DNA from: a virus
DNA length: 37,022 nt
Reading direction: 5' to 3' (one strand)
IMG/VR virus record: IMGVR_UViG_3300017788_000076
Location: 1 to 37,022 of that record
Shown here: piece after piece, positions 16,365 to 23,576 of the stretch
How positions within the stretch are numbered: position 1 is the first letter of the stretch
How the letters are laid out: each line of letters begins with the position of its first letter
The notes under the pieces: generated by a model
Databases searched by the model: none
Told to the model about the DNA's origin: nothing
The model's input: only the letters and a program-made list of their open reading frames with translations
Translations under genes and position numbers: made by a program

Positions 16365-17095
16365 TATGCGAAAAAATTTGTCAAACCCTCAATCAGAACA
16401 TCAGTGTCAATATTAGTATTAGGATTGGTTACCTTTGTTGAATATGATAACTTTGGCATCGTTTCAAAGAACTTCTCAATCATTTGGAATTGAGAACTGT
16501 CCAGTCCTTCAAGGAATTCAATCCATTCCTTTTCAGTATAATCAGAATGTGACCATGCTTCGTCTTCATTATATAACTGTTCAATACATGAGATCACAGA
16601 CTTGAATGCTCTATCAATCTTATCTTTATTTGTTCCAGACTTAGTAACAGAGAAATTATTTTCAACGAACTGCTGCATGGAAGGATATTTCATCTTCATG
16701 CTCAATCCACCACCAAGATCAATAATATCAGTATGTCCTTCAGGAACAACAAGTTTTACTTCATTGATTTTTACTAATAATGGAACTTGAGTTTCTCCAT
16801 CGTCAGTGCAGGTAACTAGAAGTTCTACACTTTCACCAACAGACTTACTGCGAATATTCAAGAAAAGATATTCAAGTTCAAAACTAGGAAGATCATCAAC
16901 TTTGATGCCCTTAGTCAGAACACAGGACTTTAGAACATCTTTTACGGCGTTCAAAATATCCTTTTCATTACCGCTCTCAAGTGCAATCAGAAGAACTTTC
17001 TCTTCCTTTACAAGAAATGGACGATATTTGATTGTTTTACCAGTCGAAATAAGATCTAGTTCAAATGTAGGAGTAACAACCTTAGGTAATGGCAT
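16364..17095 (-). CDS. 26: gp26-like baseplate hub assembly protein / tail assembly chaperone (243 aa)
   Basis: The sequence starts MPLPKVVTPTFELDLISTG and runs through YRPFLVKEEKVLLIALESG, LPSFELEYLFLNIRSKSVGE and LGGGLSMKMKYPS. This pattern is characteristic of the T4 gp26/baseplate family (Pfam T4_baseplate, from memory). The C-terminal half (EWIEFLEGLDSSQFQMIEKFFETMPKL; landmarks EWIEFLEGLD, FFETMPKL) is helical. T4 gp26 is needed for hub assembly and is not a major virion component. The gene precedes the tape-measure-region gene with a -1 ORF in between, as expected for a tape-measure chaperone. A TCTAAATA late promoter lies 21 bases upstream. Confidence 0.78.
   Translation of the reverse strand: MPLPKVVTPTFELDLISTGKTIKYRPFLVKEEKVLLIALESGNEKDILNAVKDVLKSCVLTKGIKVDDLPSFELEYLFLNIRSKSVGESVELLVTCTDDGETQVPLLVKINEVKLVVPEGHTDIIDLGGGLSMKMKYPSMQQFVENNFSVTKSGTNKDKIDRAFKSVISCIEQLYNEDEAWSHSDYTEKEWIEFLEGLDSSQFQMIEKFFETMPKLSYSTKVTNPNTNIDTDVLIEGLTNFFA
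16370..16376 (-). other. Probable -1 ribosomal slippery heptamer TTTTTTC
   Basis: On the leftward strand gp26 ends AAT TTT TTC GCA TAA, so T-TTT-TTC is in the X-XXY-YYZ register. After a -1 slip the next codons are CGC ATA ATG CTA, which enter the 62-residue ORF without a stop. Short hairpin candidates (CTTCAT-ATT-ATGAAG) lie about 30 bases downstream, but none is compelling. Confidence 0.6.
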
Positions 17096-17116
17096 AAAAT
17101 TTCACATCATTGTCTT

Positions 17117-17124
17117 TATTTAGA
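17117..17124 (-). promoter_or_regulatory. Late-type promoter (TCTAAATA) for the hub operon
   Basis: TCTAAATA read leftward, 21 bases before the gp26 ATG and overlapping the stop codon of the gp54-like gene. The variant recurs at 7710-7717 and 17944-17951 with similar spacing. Confidence 0.5.
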
Positions 17125-17944
17125 ATGGATTTCTGGTGTTCTTCCCAGAATCTGATCTTAAAATTGTATCAGTGTCATAACTTCTAGAAGTCCTATCAGT
17201 ATAATAATAATCATACTTAAATGTGACTGCAGTTTTGATTAGTTCTGCATCTCCATATGCTAATGGAGCAGCAACAATATTAATTGGAAAGGCATCCATT
17301 AAATGATATGTAATAGCACTGGACATTCTAGCAGAAGTTCTAGCACTATCAGAAGATTGCAATCTAGATTGTTCTGGAAGAATATCTCCACTAAATGCTG
17401 TGATTTGTATATCACACTTATAACTAAGTGGATATTTTAATTTTCTATATGATGCTCTATCTTTTTTTCTTTCATCTGTATTTCTACCATGTCCACCTGT
17501 TGATAAAATTGTTGGTGAAATATATTCCATCCAAGCATTGAATACTTCATTAGTATAATAATCTTTTTGAGAATAGTATGTCAATGTAATTTCAGGGTAT
17601 CTCCTATACACAGCATAACTTGAGGACACACCTTGTCTTAATCCATCAACTTGTGAAGTTTGAATTTGTGATCCTGGAAGAACTGCTTCTGAGCAGAATA
17701 ATGCTAGATAATTTCCTGGATTTTCTAATGTTATAGTATCATAAAACCCATACTGATTGATAAATCCAATTAAACTATTACCACCCTGCGATACAGCACT
17801 ATTAAAATCTATCCATACATCATATAAGTTATTAAAAGCAGGTACAATACCAGATCCAGTTTTACTTACACTAGATCTATAAAGTTCAGATGTTGGTAGA
17901 TAAATTCTATTTTTTGTAGTCTCTAAATTACTTTCCCTACTCAT
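17120..17944 (-). CDS. 54: gp54-like baseplate tail-tube initiator (274 aa)
   Basis: The protein has the look of the tail-tube fold shared by T4 gp19, gp48 and gp54. It contains FCSEAVLPGSQIQTSQVDGL, then a strand pair in YPEITLTYYSQKDYYTNEVF, a helix NAWMEYISP, a later strand YKCDIQITAFSGD and a final AELIKTAVTFKYDYYY. T4 gp54 (about 320 aa) binds the gp48 ring and starts tube polymerisation, and the gp48 homologue is encoded nearby on the opposite strand. The start is the ATG at 17944. Any leftward late promoter is weak (a TATAAAC-like box near 17958-17964). The assignment over gp19 rests on length and context. Confidence 0.65.
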   Translation of the reverse strand: MSRESNLETTKNRIYLPTSELYRSSVSKTGSGIVPAFNNLYDVWIDFNSAVSQGGNSLIGFINQYGFYDTITLENPGNYLALFCSEAVLPGSQIQTSQVDGLRQGVSSSYAVYRRYPEITLTYYSQKDYYTNEVFNAWMEYISPTILSTGGHGRNTDERKKDRASYRKLKYPLSYKCDIQITAFSGDILPEQSRLQSSDSARTSARMSSAITYHLMDAFPINIVAAPLAYGDAELIKTAVTFKYDYYYTDRTSRSYDTDTILRSDSGKNTRNPF

Positions 17945-17951
17945 CTAAATA
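17944..17951 (+). promoter_or_regulatory. Late-type promoter (TCTAAATA), rightward
   Basis: TCTAAATA on the plus strand, 21 bases before the gp4 ATG at 17973. Its first base is also the first base of the opposite-strand gp54 start codon. Confidence 0.5.
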
Positions 17952-17972
17952 GAAGACGTTTATATACTATGT

Positions 17973-18407
17973 ATGAGTTATAAGGGAAAGTTTCGACCTT
18001 CCAATCCTAAGAAATACAAAGGTGATCCCACAGGCATTATTTACAGATCTCTATGGGAATTAAAATTTATGAATTATTGTGATAAGAATGAAAATATCTT
18101 GAAATGGGCATCGGAAGAGCTTTGGATCCCTTATAAATCTCCAGTCGATAATCGATATCACAAATATTTTCCTGATTTTTATATCAAATATAAAAACACT
18201 TCTGGAAAAATTGTAGAAAGTTTGATTGAAATAAAACCAGCAAAGCAAGTTGCAGGTCCAAAACCACAGAAATCAAAATCTAACAAATATCTTTCTGAAG
18301 TTTATGAATATGCTAAAAACATGGCAAAGTGGGAGGCAGCAAAAGAATATTGTGATGATCGAAAGTGGGAGTTTAAAATATTAACGGAGCACGATCTTGG
18401 AATTTAA
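17973..18407 (+). CDS. 4: gp4-like head completion protein, TnsA/PD-(D/E)XK-type nuclease fold (144 aa)
   Basis: Length (T4 gp4, about 150 aa) and sequence match the T4 gp4/gp50 head completion family. The N-terminus is MSYKGKFRPSNPKKYKGD, followed by YRSLWELKFMNYCD, a Trp-rich stretch, HKYFPDFYIKYKN and LIEIKPAKQ. The E (in LWELKF), D (in FPDFYI) and E-x-K (in IEIKP) are the spaced acidic residues and lysine of a TnsA-like PD-(D/E)XK nuclease. T4 gp4 acts late in head filling, before tail joining. It is the first gene of a rightward run (gp4, unknown, gp48, gp53) behind a TCTAAATA promoter, and the next gene overlaps its end by 11 bases. Confidence 0.82.
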   Translation: MSYKGKFRPSNPKKYKGDPTGIIYRSLWELKFMNYCDKNENILKWASEELWIPYKSPVDNRYHKYFPDFYIKYKNTSGKIVESLIEIKPAKQVAGPKPQKSKSNKYLSEVYEYAKNMAKWEAAKEYCDDRKWEFKILTEHDLGI

Positions 18408-18822
18408 ATCTCAATTTCCAAAATCAACGGTCACAAGTATTCCCCAAGTTGGGCATCTGATGTTATTTCGCTATAGAGCAGTAACATCAGAAAAACGTTT
18501 TTATGACAAAAATCCACTCTGCTTTATTGTGCTTGATTTGAACGAAGTATTCTATGGAATGAATTTACACTACTATGCAAAAACTCAACGAATGAGTGTA
18601 GTGAGTATGCTTCAAGAAGCACAGTCAAGTGGTGTTCAGAATTGGGAAAAATTTTTATTTGGCAGCACTGGGTTCCATAAATACTTGAAATCAGAAGTAG
18701 AAAGTAACTTCATAGATATAGCAATGGAAGAATGGCAAGCTGCATCACTATTATCTGCGGAAGAGTTTGTTAGAAGTTTCCGTGGTGCAGAAGTTCCAGT
18801 TGATCCTAGAGGTATAGTATAA
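18397..18822 (+). CDS. Conserved-looking cyanophage protein between gp4 and gp48 (141 aa, TTG start)
   Basis: Family not recognised. The start is TTG at 18397, with GGAG seven bases upstream inside the gp4 gene. The next ATG would remove 20 residues. The protein is soluble and mixed alpha/beta. HLMLFRYRAV, PLCFIVLDLNEVFYGMNLHYY and MSVVSMLQEAQSSGVQNWEKFL are its most structured parts, and the C-terminus is helical (EWQAASLLSAEEFVRSFRG). Its tight coupling to gp4 upstream (11-base overlap) and gp48 downstream (TAATGG) suggests a head-tail or baseplate assembly role, but nothing in the sequence proves this. Confidence 0.68.
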   Translation: MEFKSQFPKSTVTSIPQVGHLMLFRYRAVTSEKRFYDKNPLCFIVLDLNEVFYGMNLHYYAKTQRMSVVSMLQEAQSSGVQNWEKFLFGSTGFHKYLKSEVESNFIDIAMEEWQAASLLSAEEFVRSFRGAEVPVDPRGIV

Positions 18823-20357
18823 TGGCATCCAAAAAAACGCCAAAGCCTGTAGGTGGAGGAGCATTAGGATATTTCGATACATCTTACAACGGCAAAACAT
18901 ACCGAGTTGCTTATAGCACAGATATTGCAAATAATACTTTTCTAAAACCAGTAAAGGTTCAAAATCTTACAAATGATGTACCAGTAAAAACAAATACTCA
19001 AGAATACAAAGATTTATCAAATCCAAATAAAAATACAAATTTTGATGTAAATTTTCAAGCATCTGTTGCAAGACTAAAGCAAGTTGTTCAGAAAACAAAA
19101 CCAAATTTATTGCCACAAATGGCTCAAGCTGCAGCAACAGCAGGTACAAACAAATATTACGATCCCGTCAAACCAGCAATAGGATCACAAGGAACACCAC
19201 CACCAACAAACCCAGATCTTACACCAGATATTCCAGAACCTGTTGCCATAACAGGCGAAGGTATACAACTTTCTAAAGAAATTGCAGACGAAATCAATAA
19301 TAGTGCAGATGAAACAATTCAATCTTTACGTCCACCAGGTAGTAATGAACCTATAGTAATATCATATCCCACTGATGCATCTTATTCTAATACACAAGAC
19401 CATGTTGTCATAGAACAATTTACATACAGAGCACCACAACAAGCATTATTTGCAACAGGTCAAAACTTAAACACAAGAAATTTTGCTCAAATTGTTACTC
19501 AAGGACTAACTAGAAATTCAAATCTTAGAAACTTTGTTGGATTAGTAAAATTACCAATACCAAATCAATTAGCAATTTCAAATGGAGTAAGTTGGGGTGA
19601 AGATCGTGCTAATCCAGTAGAAGCTGCTGCATTTTTTGGTGCTTTAGGACTTGCTCAAAAGGCTCTTAGTGGAAGCGTTGCTGATGTATTTACTGGAGCA
19701 CTTAGTGGATTTTCACAATTTATTGATGAGATAAAAACGGGACAATTTCAAAGCGGAACACCTGCAGGATTGCTTTTATCCTCATTTATCTCACAATATG
19801 CACTAGGAAAAATTGGCATTAATGTAGATCCTGGACAATTCATTGCAAGAGGAACTGGAACAACAATTAATCCAAACCTTGAGCTACTTTTTAATGGTCC
19901 TAAATTACGTTCGTTCTCATTTACCTTTGAATTTGCACCAATTGGTATCAATGACGCAAAAGCGGCAAGACGAGTAATGAGATTTTTCAAACAAGGAATG
20001 GCAGCAAAACGATTTGAAAGCACTACCATTTTAATAGGATCCCCAAATGTTTTTAGAATTTCCTATAGGGGAACTGGTGATCGAAGTATCAAAGGTTTAA
20101 ATAGATTTAAAATTTGTGCATTAACTTCATGTGAAATCAATTATACACCAGAAGGAGTTTATCAATCATATGATGACCCAGATGCGGTATCAATGCCAGT
20201 AAGATCAAACATGACATTATCATTTACAGAACTAACACCAATCTTTGAGCAAGATTATAGGAGACAAGATGATCCTAGTGTTATTGACGTATTTGAACCT
20301 ACGGGATCTCCACTTGCACCACAAGATACAATTACATACGACGATATAGGTTTCTAA
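18822..20357 (+). CDS. 48: gp48-like baseplate tail-tube cap (511 aa)
   Basis: The C-terminal half carries a tube-type domain: GPKLRSFSFTFEFAPIGIND (about residues 355-375), RRVMRFFKQGMAAKR, GSPNVFRISYRG, FKICALTSCEINYTPEG and MTLSFTELTPIFEQDYR. The region around 195-300 is Gly/Ala/Leu-rich, including RNFVGLVKLPIPNQLAISN. The first ~170 residues are Pro/Thr/Asn-rich and low in complexity. T4 gp48 is shorter (364 aa), so the cyanophage form has an N-terminal extension. gp48 caps the hub and, with gp54, templates the tail tube. It begins at ATG 18822, overlapping the previous stop, and gp53 follows after one base. Confidence 0.75.
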   Translation: MASKKTPKPVGGGALGYFDTSYNGKTYRVAYSTDIANNTFLKPVKVQNLTNDVPVKTNTQEYKDLSNPNKNTNFDVNFQASVARLKQVVQKTKPNLLPQMAQAAATAGTNKYYDPVKPAIGSQGTPPPTNPDLTPDIPEPVAITGEGIQLSKEIADEINNSADETIQSLRPPGSNEPIVISYPTDASYSNTQDHVVIEQFTYRAPQQALFATGQNLNTRNFAQIVTQGLTRNSNLRNFVGLVKLPIPNQLAISNGVSWGEDRANPVEAAAFFGALGLAQKALSGSVADVFTGALSGFSQFIDEIKTGQFQSGTPAGLLLSSFISQYALGKIGINVDPGQFIARGTGTTINPNLELLFNGPKLRSFSFTFEFAPIGINDAKAARRVMRFFKQGMAAKRFESTTILIGSPNVFRISYRGTGDRSIKGLNRFKICALTSCEINYTPEGVYQSYDDPDAVSMPVRSNMTLSFTELTPIFEQDYRRQDDPSVIDVFEPTGSPLAPQDTITYDDIGF

Positions 20358-20358
20358 A

Positions 20359-21024
20359 ATGTCATATTTCGACTTATTTCCAGATTTACTATTACCATCT
20401 TTCTCGGATAATCGCAATTCTAGTTACGATTATGTTCGTGTAAAAAATCTTTTTAAACGTGCTAAAATACGAGATGATTTTTTCCAAAATGCAGTAGTAT
20501 TTGACAAATATGCTATTGTTGGAGATAATCGTCCAGATAATATAGCAGATCAATTATATGGAAGTCCACAACTAGACTGGATTATTCTAATTTCTAACAA
20601 TATTATTAATGTTAGGGAAGAATGGCCAATGTCACAGGCAGATTTGAACAATTATTTGATGAATAAGTATGGATCTGAACTTCTGCAGGAAATTCATCAT
20701 TATGAGACCAAAGAAGTCCGTGATAGTGAAGAAAATCTGCTTTTACAGGCAGGATTAGTTGTTGATGCAAATTTCCAATTCAAGTATTCTAACTTTGGCA
20801 CATATAAAGTGCTTTCTGGAGCAAGTATTGTAACTTCAGTCAGTAACTACGATTACGAAGTTTTGAAAAATGATGAAAAACGCACGATTTACGTTTTAAG
20901 GAATAATTACCTCCAAACCGTAATTGACGATATGCGTGAAATCATGACTTATACCGATAGTTCTCAGTATATTGATAGACGTACAAAAAAGGGAGCTAAC
21001 TTGAGGATTTTATCCCCACGCTAA
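20359..21024 (+). CDS. 53: gp53-like baseplate wedge protein (221 aa)
   Basis: A well-conserved gp53 signature is visible: FDKYAIVGDNRPDNIADQLYG followed by SPQLDWIILISNNIINVREEWPMS. It reads as short landmarks VVGDxRPDxxAxxLYG and WxILLxNNIxxxxxxWP. The N-terminal MSYFDLFPDLLLPSF and a C-terminal region with YVLRNNYLQTVIDDM complete the family pattern. Length is close to T4 gp53 (196 aa). In T4 gp53 clamps the six wedges together around the hub. It closes the rightward block and is followed by a T-rich terminator before the convergent gp32 gene. Confidence 0.85.
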   Translation: MSYFDLFPDLLLPSFSDNRNSSYDYVRVKNLFKRAKIRDDFFQNAVVFDKYAIVGDNRPDNIADQLYGSPQLDWIILISNNIINVREEWPMSQADLNNYLMNKYGSELLQEIHHYETKEVRDSEENLLLQAGLVVDANFQFKYSNFGTYKVLSGASIVTSVSNYDYEVLKNDEKRTIYVLRNNYLQTVIDDMREIMTYTDSSQYIDRRTKKGANLRILSPR

Positions 21025-21054
21025 CTCCCCAAAAACCTATTTGGCAATTTTTTG

Positions 21055-21079
21055 GTGGAATTTTTTGTCCACTTTTTTT
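21055..21079 (+). terminator. Rho-independent terminator after gp53
   Basis: GTGGA and TCCAC (21055-21059, 21068-21072) form a 5-bp stem with an AT-rich loop, followed by seven T on the plus strand. Further A/T runs between 21030 and 21055 could help stop the convergent gp32 transcript. Confidence 0.55.
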
Positions 21080-21102
21080 GGAATTAAAAGTTGATTTTGA
21101 AA

Positions 21103-22017
21103 TCACTCCTCAGCAAGTCGCTGGAAGTATGACAGTGCATCATCGTCATCATCATCTGCTGCAGGAGCAGGAGAAGACTTCACAACACGCTCTTCTTCCT
21201 TGATCTGTTGACGAGACTTCATCACGACCTCTTCTTCCTCATCAAACGTATCAGGATCAACACGACGACTAGAAGCGTTAGGATTTAGAACACTGTTCAT
21301 ACGCTTCTCCAGTTCTTCATAAGACTTGAACTGATCAGGACGAGTAAACTCTTCAAGAGAATACTGCTTTTTCCAGATTGCTTCCAGTGCATCATCATCG
21401 TCCAGAAGAGGATCAGGTTTTGCAAACTCAGAACTGTCGTAGTTACGATAACTAGCAACGTTCTTGATCTTCATCTTGAAGTTTGCACCTTGCCAGAAGT
21501 CAAACGGATCAATCGCTTGATCATCTTCATATTCAGGTTGCATGGCAGCAGTGATCTTATCAAAGATCTTCTTACCGAACTTGAGCAGAAAGACTTTGCC
21601 TTCGTTCTGAGGATTAGCAGGATCCTTTACAACATAGATGTTGCTGATGTAAGTCAGTTTACGCTTCTGCTTACGTGCTTGTTCTTTATCTGCTTCACTA
21701 CCACTGTTCCAGAGAATGCGATTGTACTCCGAAACAGGATCTTTACCACCAAGCGTGGTAAGACTGTTCTCAATATACCAACCTCCAGGACCTTGGAAAG
21801 CATGTGACCATACTTTTGCCCAAGGCAGTTCTTCACCATGTGGTGCAGGTAGAAAACGGATTACTGCATAACCGTTACCTGCCTTATCGACTTCAGGTTT
21901 CCATACACGATCATCAGCACCGCCAGTGGTGCTCTTATTCATTTTTTCGATCTCAGTTGTCAGTTTAGAAGTCAAACTGCCAAGGCGAGACTGTTTCTTT
22001 AGATCTGCGAAAGACAT
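21103..22017 (-). CDS. 32: gp32 single-stranded DNA-binding protein (304 aa)
   Basis: Length and layout match T4 gp32 (301 aa). There is a basic N-terminal segment MSFADLKKQSRLGSLTSKL (the cooperativity region), then a core with NGYAVIRFLPAPHGEELPW, WSHAFQGPGGWYIE and VFLLKFGKKIFDKI. The C-terminus is strongly acidic (DDDDDDALSYFQRLAEE) and in T4 recruits replication proteins. The T4 zinc ligands (His-Cys-Cys-Cys) are missing, and I see no Cys in the whole protein, so this is a zinc-free form. It coats ssDNA during replication and recombination. Its own promoter lies at 22063-22091. Confidence 0.9.
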   Translation of the reverse strand: MSFADLKKQSRLGSLTSKLTTEIEKMNKSTTGGADDRVWKPEVDKAGNGYAVIRFLPAPHGEELPWAKVWSHAFQGPGGWYIENSLTTLGGKDPVSEYNRILWNSGSEADKEQARKQKRKLTYISNIYVVKDPANPQNEGKVFLLKFGKKIFDKITAAMQPEYEDDQAIDPFDFWQGANFKMKIKNVASYRNYDSSEFAKPDPLLDDDDALEAIWKKQYSLEEFTRPDQFKSYEELEKRMNSVLNPNASSRRVDPDTFDEEEEVVMKSRQQIKEEERVVKSSPAPAADDDDDDALSYFQRLAEE

Positions 22018-22062
22018 AGGATTTTTGTATTCGTTGGATTGGGTGGATTAATCACCTGTCAC

Positions 22063-22091
22063 ATCATAACACGCTATTTAGCGTCTGTCAA
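22063..22091 (-). promoter_or_regulatory. Sigma70-like early promoter of gp32, TTGACA-17-TATGAT
   Basis: The -35 TTGACA (22091-22086) contains the TGA stop of the upstream 105-aa gene. After a 17-base spacer comes TATGAT (22068-22063), about 46 bases before the gp32 ATG. The spacer holds the perfect inverted repeat ACGCTA-TT-TAGCGT. Confidence 0.7.
22071..22084. repeat. Perfect palindrome ACGCTATTTAGCGT in the gp32 promoter spacer
   Basis: Six-base arms with a two-base centre lie exactly between the -35 and -10 boxes. This is the position of an operator or of a small hairpin at the end of the upstream transcript. Confidence 0.6.
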
Positions 22092-22405
22092 TCACGTTGT
22101 CTCCAATCAGTTTGATCTTCATCACGCTTGAACCAATCGTGTAGATCATCTGGATTATTAAAACCACGGCGACCAAATCTTTCATGTCCCAATCCACCAA
22201 TATCAAGTTGGTTCATGAAATCATCCATCGCATCCATATCAGGATTTTCTGCCTTTCTTCTTGCCTGACGAAGTATAGTTGCAGCAGAACGATTTGCCTT
22301 TGCAAGTTTCTCTGCCCAAATCATATTTTCTAAACTTACTGATTCATGCAAAACAATCTTTTTACAGATTGCTTCTAGTCTCAATCTATACTGTGTAGAG
22401 AGCAT
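22088..22405 (-). CDS. Hypothetical protein of the replication block (105 aa)
   Basis: I cannot name this family. It starts MLSTQYRLRLEAICKKIVLHE, then a positively charged helix (EKLAKANRSAATILRQARRKAE), an Asp-rich stretch with MDAMDDFMNQLDIGG, and a charged C-terminus ending NPDDLHDWFKRDEDQTDWRQRD (landmarks NPDDLHDWF, DWRQRD). No membrane segment or signal peptide is present. The place between gp59/DUF1825 and gp32 suggests a role in replication or transcription. I first considered gp33 but found a much better gp33 match at 24594. A GTTAAATA box, a weak late-promoter match, lies about 20 bases upstream. Confidence 0.68.
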   Translation of the reverse strand: MLSTQYRLRLEAICKKIVLHESVSLENMIWAEKLAKANRSAATILRQARRKAENPDMDAMDDFMNQLDIGGLGHERFGRRGFNNPDDLHDWFKRDEDQTDWRQRD

Positions 22406-22423
22406 ATGTATTACCAGATAGGA

Positions 22424-22621
22424 TTATTTAACACGTATCATCGATTCTAAGGTGTTAACTCTATTGAATTCTTCGTATGCTTTTTCCGACCTCTCGGATA
22501 AAATATCAGAAATGTCTTCAAGAATTACTTCGTTGTCGATATATTCATCCAAATACTTGTCTAACGCTTCTTTGAGATAACGTTTACGATGCCATTCGGG
22601 AGAGTATGGTTTATAGTCCAT
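22424..22621 (-). CDS. Hypothetical acidic helical protein (65 aa)
   Basis: The protein begins MDYKPYSPEWHRKRYLKEAL and is almost entirely helical, with alternating charges (LDKYLDEYIDNEVILEDISD, ERSEKAYEEFNRVNTLE). It has no Cys, no membrane segment and no recognised motif. It lies between the DUF1825-like gene and the 105-aa gene. CCTAAATA (22653-22646) about 25 bases upstream could be a late promoter. Confidence 0.6.
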   Translation of the reverse strand: MDYKPYSPEWHRKRYLKEALDKYLDEYIDNEVILEDISDILSERSEKAYEEFNRVNTLESMIRVK

Positions 22622-22645
22622 AATATAAGATCAGTTGGGGTATAA

Positions 22646-22653
22646 TATTTAGG
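22646..22653 (-). promoter_or_regulatory. Possible late promoter (CCTAAATA)
   Basis: CCTAAATA read leftward, 24 bases before the ATG at 22621 and overlapping the stop of the DUF1825-like gene. It has two mismatches to TATAAATA. Confidence 0.35.
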
Positions 22654-22981
22654 GTGTGTCAAGACGTTTTTGTAATCCCTCAAGGGTTTTTCTCATGTTG
22701 TTGAAGATGATTGACATGTCAACATCTTTAAACCCCATCGCTGCTGATGTGATCTTAATTTTTTCTTTCATCTCCAGTGCTTCTGGATCATCGGATAATG
22801 CAAGTCTTGTCCACATGACTTCTTGTTTATCTAAAAGTGTCTTTAGTTTTTCAATGTGTTCGTTCTTTTCTTTGTCACTAAATGAACTAAACTGAATAAT
22901 AACTTCGTATAATTCTTTTTGAATTTTGAATATGCTTTCCATCTCCTCACGAATAATCTCAGACTGAAAAAACTTACCCAT
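22649..22981 (-). CDS. DUF1825-like protein (110 aa)
   Basis: I choose ATG at 22981, eight bases inside the end of gp59; a longer form would need a TTG at 23035. The start MGKFFQSEIIREEMESIFK and the later LDKQEVMWTRLALSDDPEA resemble the small cyanobacterial DUF1825 family, which starts MGFFxSEIVQEEAKxLF and has a central helix with MERYxxFMKRFELSDD (remembered, not searched). The protein is all helical and acidic. Function is unknown in cyanobacteria and phage. Its place in the gp59-gp32 block hints at a replication or transcription partner, perhaps mimicking a host protein. Confidence 0.7.
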   Translation of the reverse strand: MGKFFQSEIIREEMESIFKIQKELYEVIIQFSSFSDKEKNEHIEKLKTLLDKQEVMWTRLALSDDPEALEMKEKIKITSAAMGFKDVDMSIIFNNMRKTLEGLQKRLDTP

Positions 22982-23576
22982 TCGCCTTCTCCGATAATCG
23001 CTCCCGCAAATATTCTTTATACTTACGGGTATCAATATTTAGAAACGGTGCATACTTCTTTAATTTTAGACTGATTGCTTCCCAGATTGGGTCAGTCAAT
23101 TTCTTATCAAGATTATTACCGAACAGGAAAATTTTATCGTAAATTGTAAGGGTTTCGATACTAATGTTCCCGCTCAGGAAATTCTTGAGCACTGGTGGAT
23201 GTTGTCTTGAAGCATCAAATAACTGCTCCAGGTTGTATTCAGACAACAAATCTTCTGTATGTTGCTTGAACTGATAGAATAAACTCTGCTGCCTTCCTTG
23301 CCAGGAAGAATAAACAGTCTCACCTGATCGAATAATCTCACCAATCCATAATGCATCTGGATTGTCACACGCTACAAAGTTAGCAACAAAAAATGCTTTG
23401 ATCTCATCATCATTATACTTCCTTGACATCTTTTCAAAGAAGTATCTGTCCTTTCTTTTATAAAAAGAATTTAAACTTGCTCTAGATTTGCCAGCATATC
23501 TAAAGTAATCATAATTTTTCCTTGTGAAATGCTGTTTGAATGCAAGATACTGTTTATAAGTATCAAACGGGTTCAT
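22974..23576 (-). CDS. 59: gp59-like helicase loader (200 aa)
   Basis: I take ATG at 23576 (MNPFDTYKQYLAFKQHF), because T4 gp59 has the same kind of start; a longer frame would begin with TTG at 23600. The next residues NYDYFRYAGKSRASLNSFYKRKDRYFFEKMS contain the landmarks YDYFRYAGK and FYKRKDRYFF, well conserved in gp59. Length is near T4 gp59 (217 aa). gp59 binds fork DNA and gp32 and loads the gp41 helicase, coordinating leading and lagging strands. It overlaps the radical SAM gene upstream by 14 bases and the DUF1825-like gene downstream by eight. Confidence 0.85.
   Translation of the reverse strand: MNPFDTYKQYLAFKQHFTRKNYDYFRYAGKSRASLNSFYKRKDRYFFEKMSRKYNDDEIKAFFVANFVACDNPDALWIGEIIRSGETVYSSWQGRQQSLFYQFKQHTEDLLSEYNLEQLFDASRQHPPVLKNFLSGNISIETLTIYDKIFLFGNNLDKKLTDPIWEAISLKLKKYAPFLNIDTRKYKEYLRERLSEKANG

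Noticed and set aside
22088-22405. 105-aa gene considered as gp33
   Set aside because: The 87-aa protein at 24594-24857 matches remembered T4 gp33 through its central segment and hydrophobic C-terminus, whereas the 105-aa protein shows no such match.
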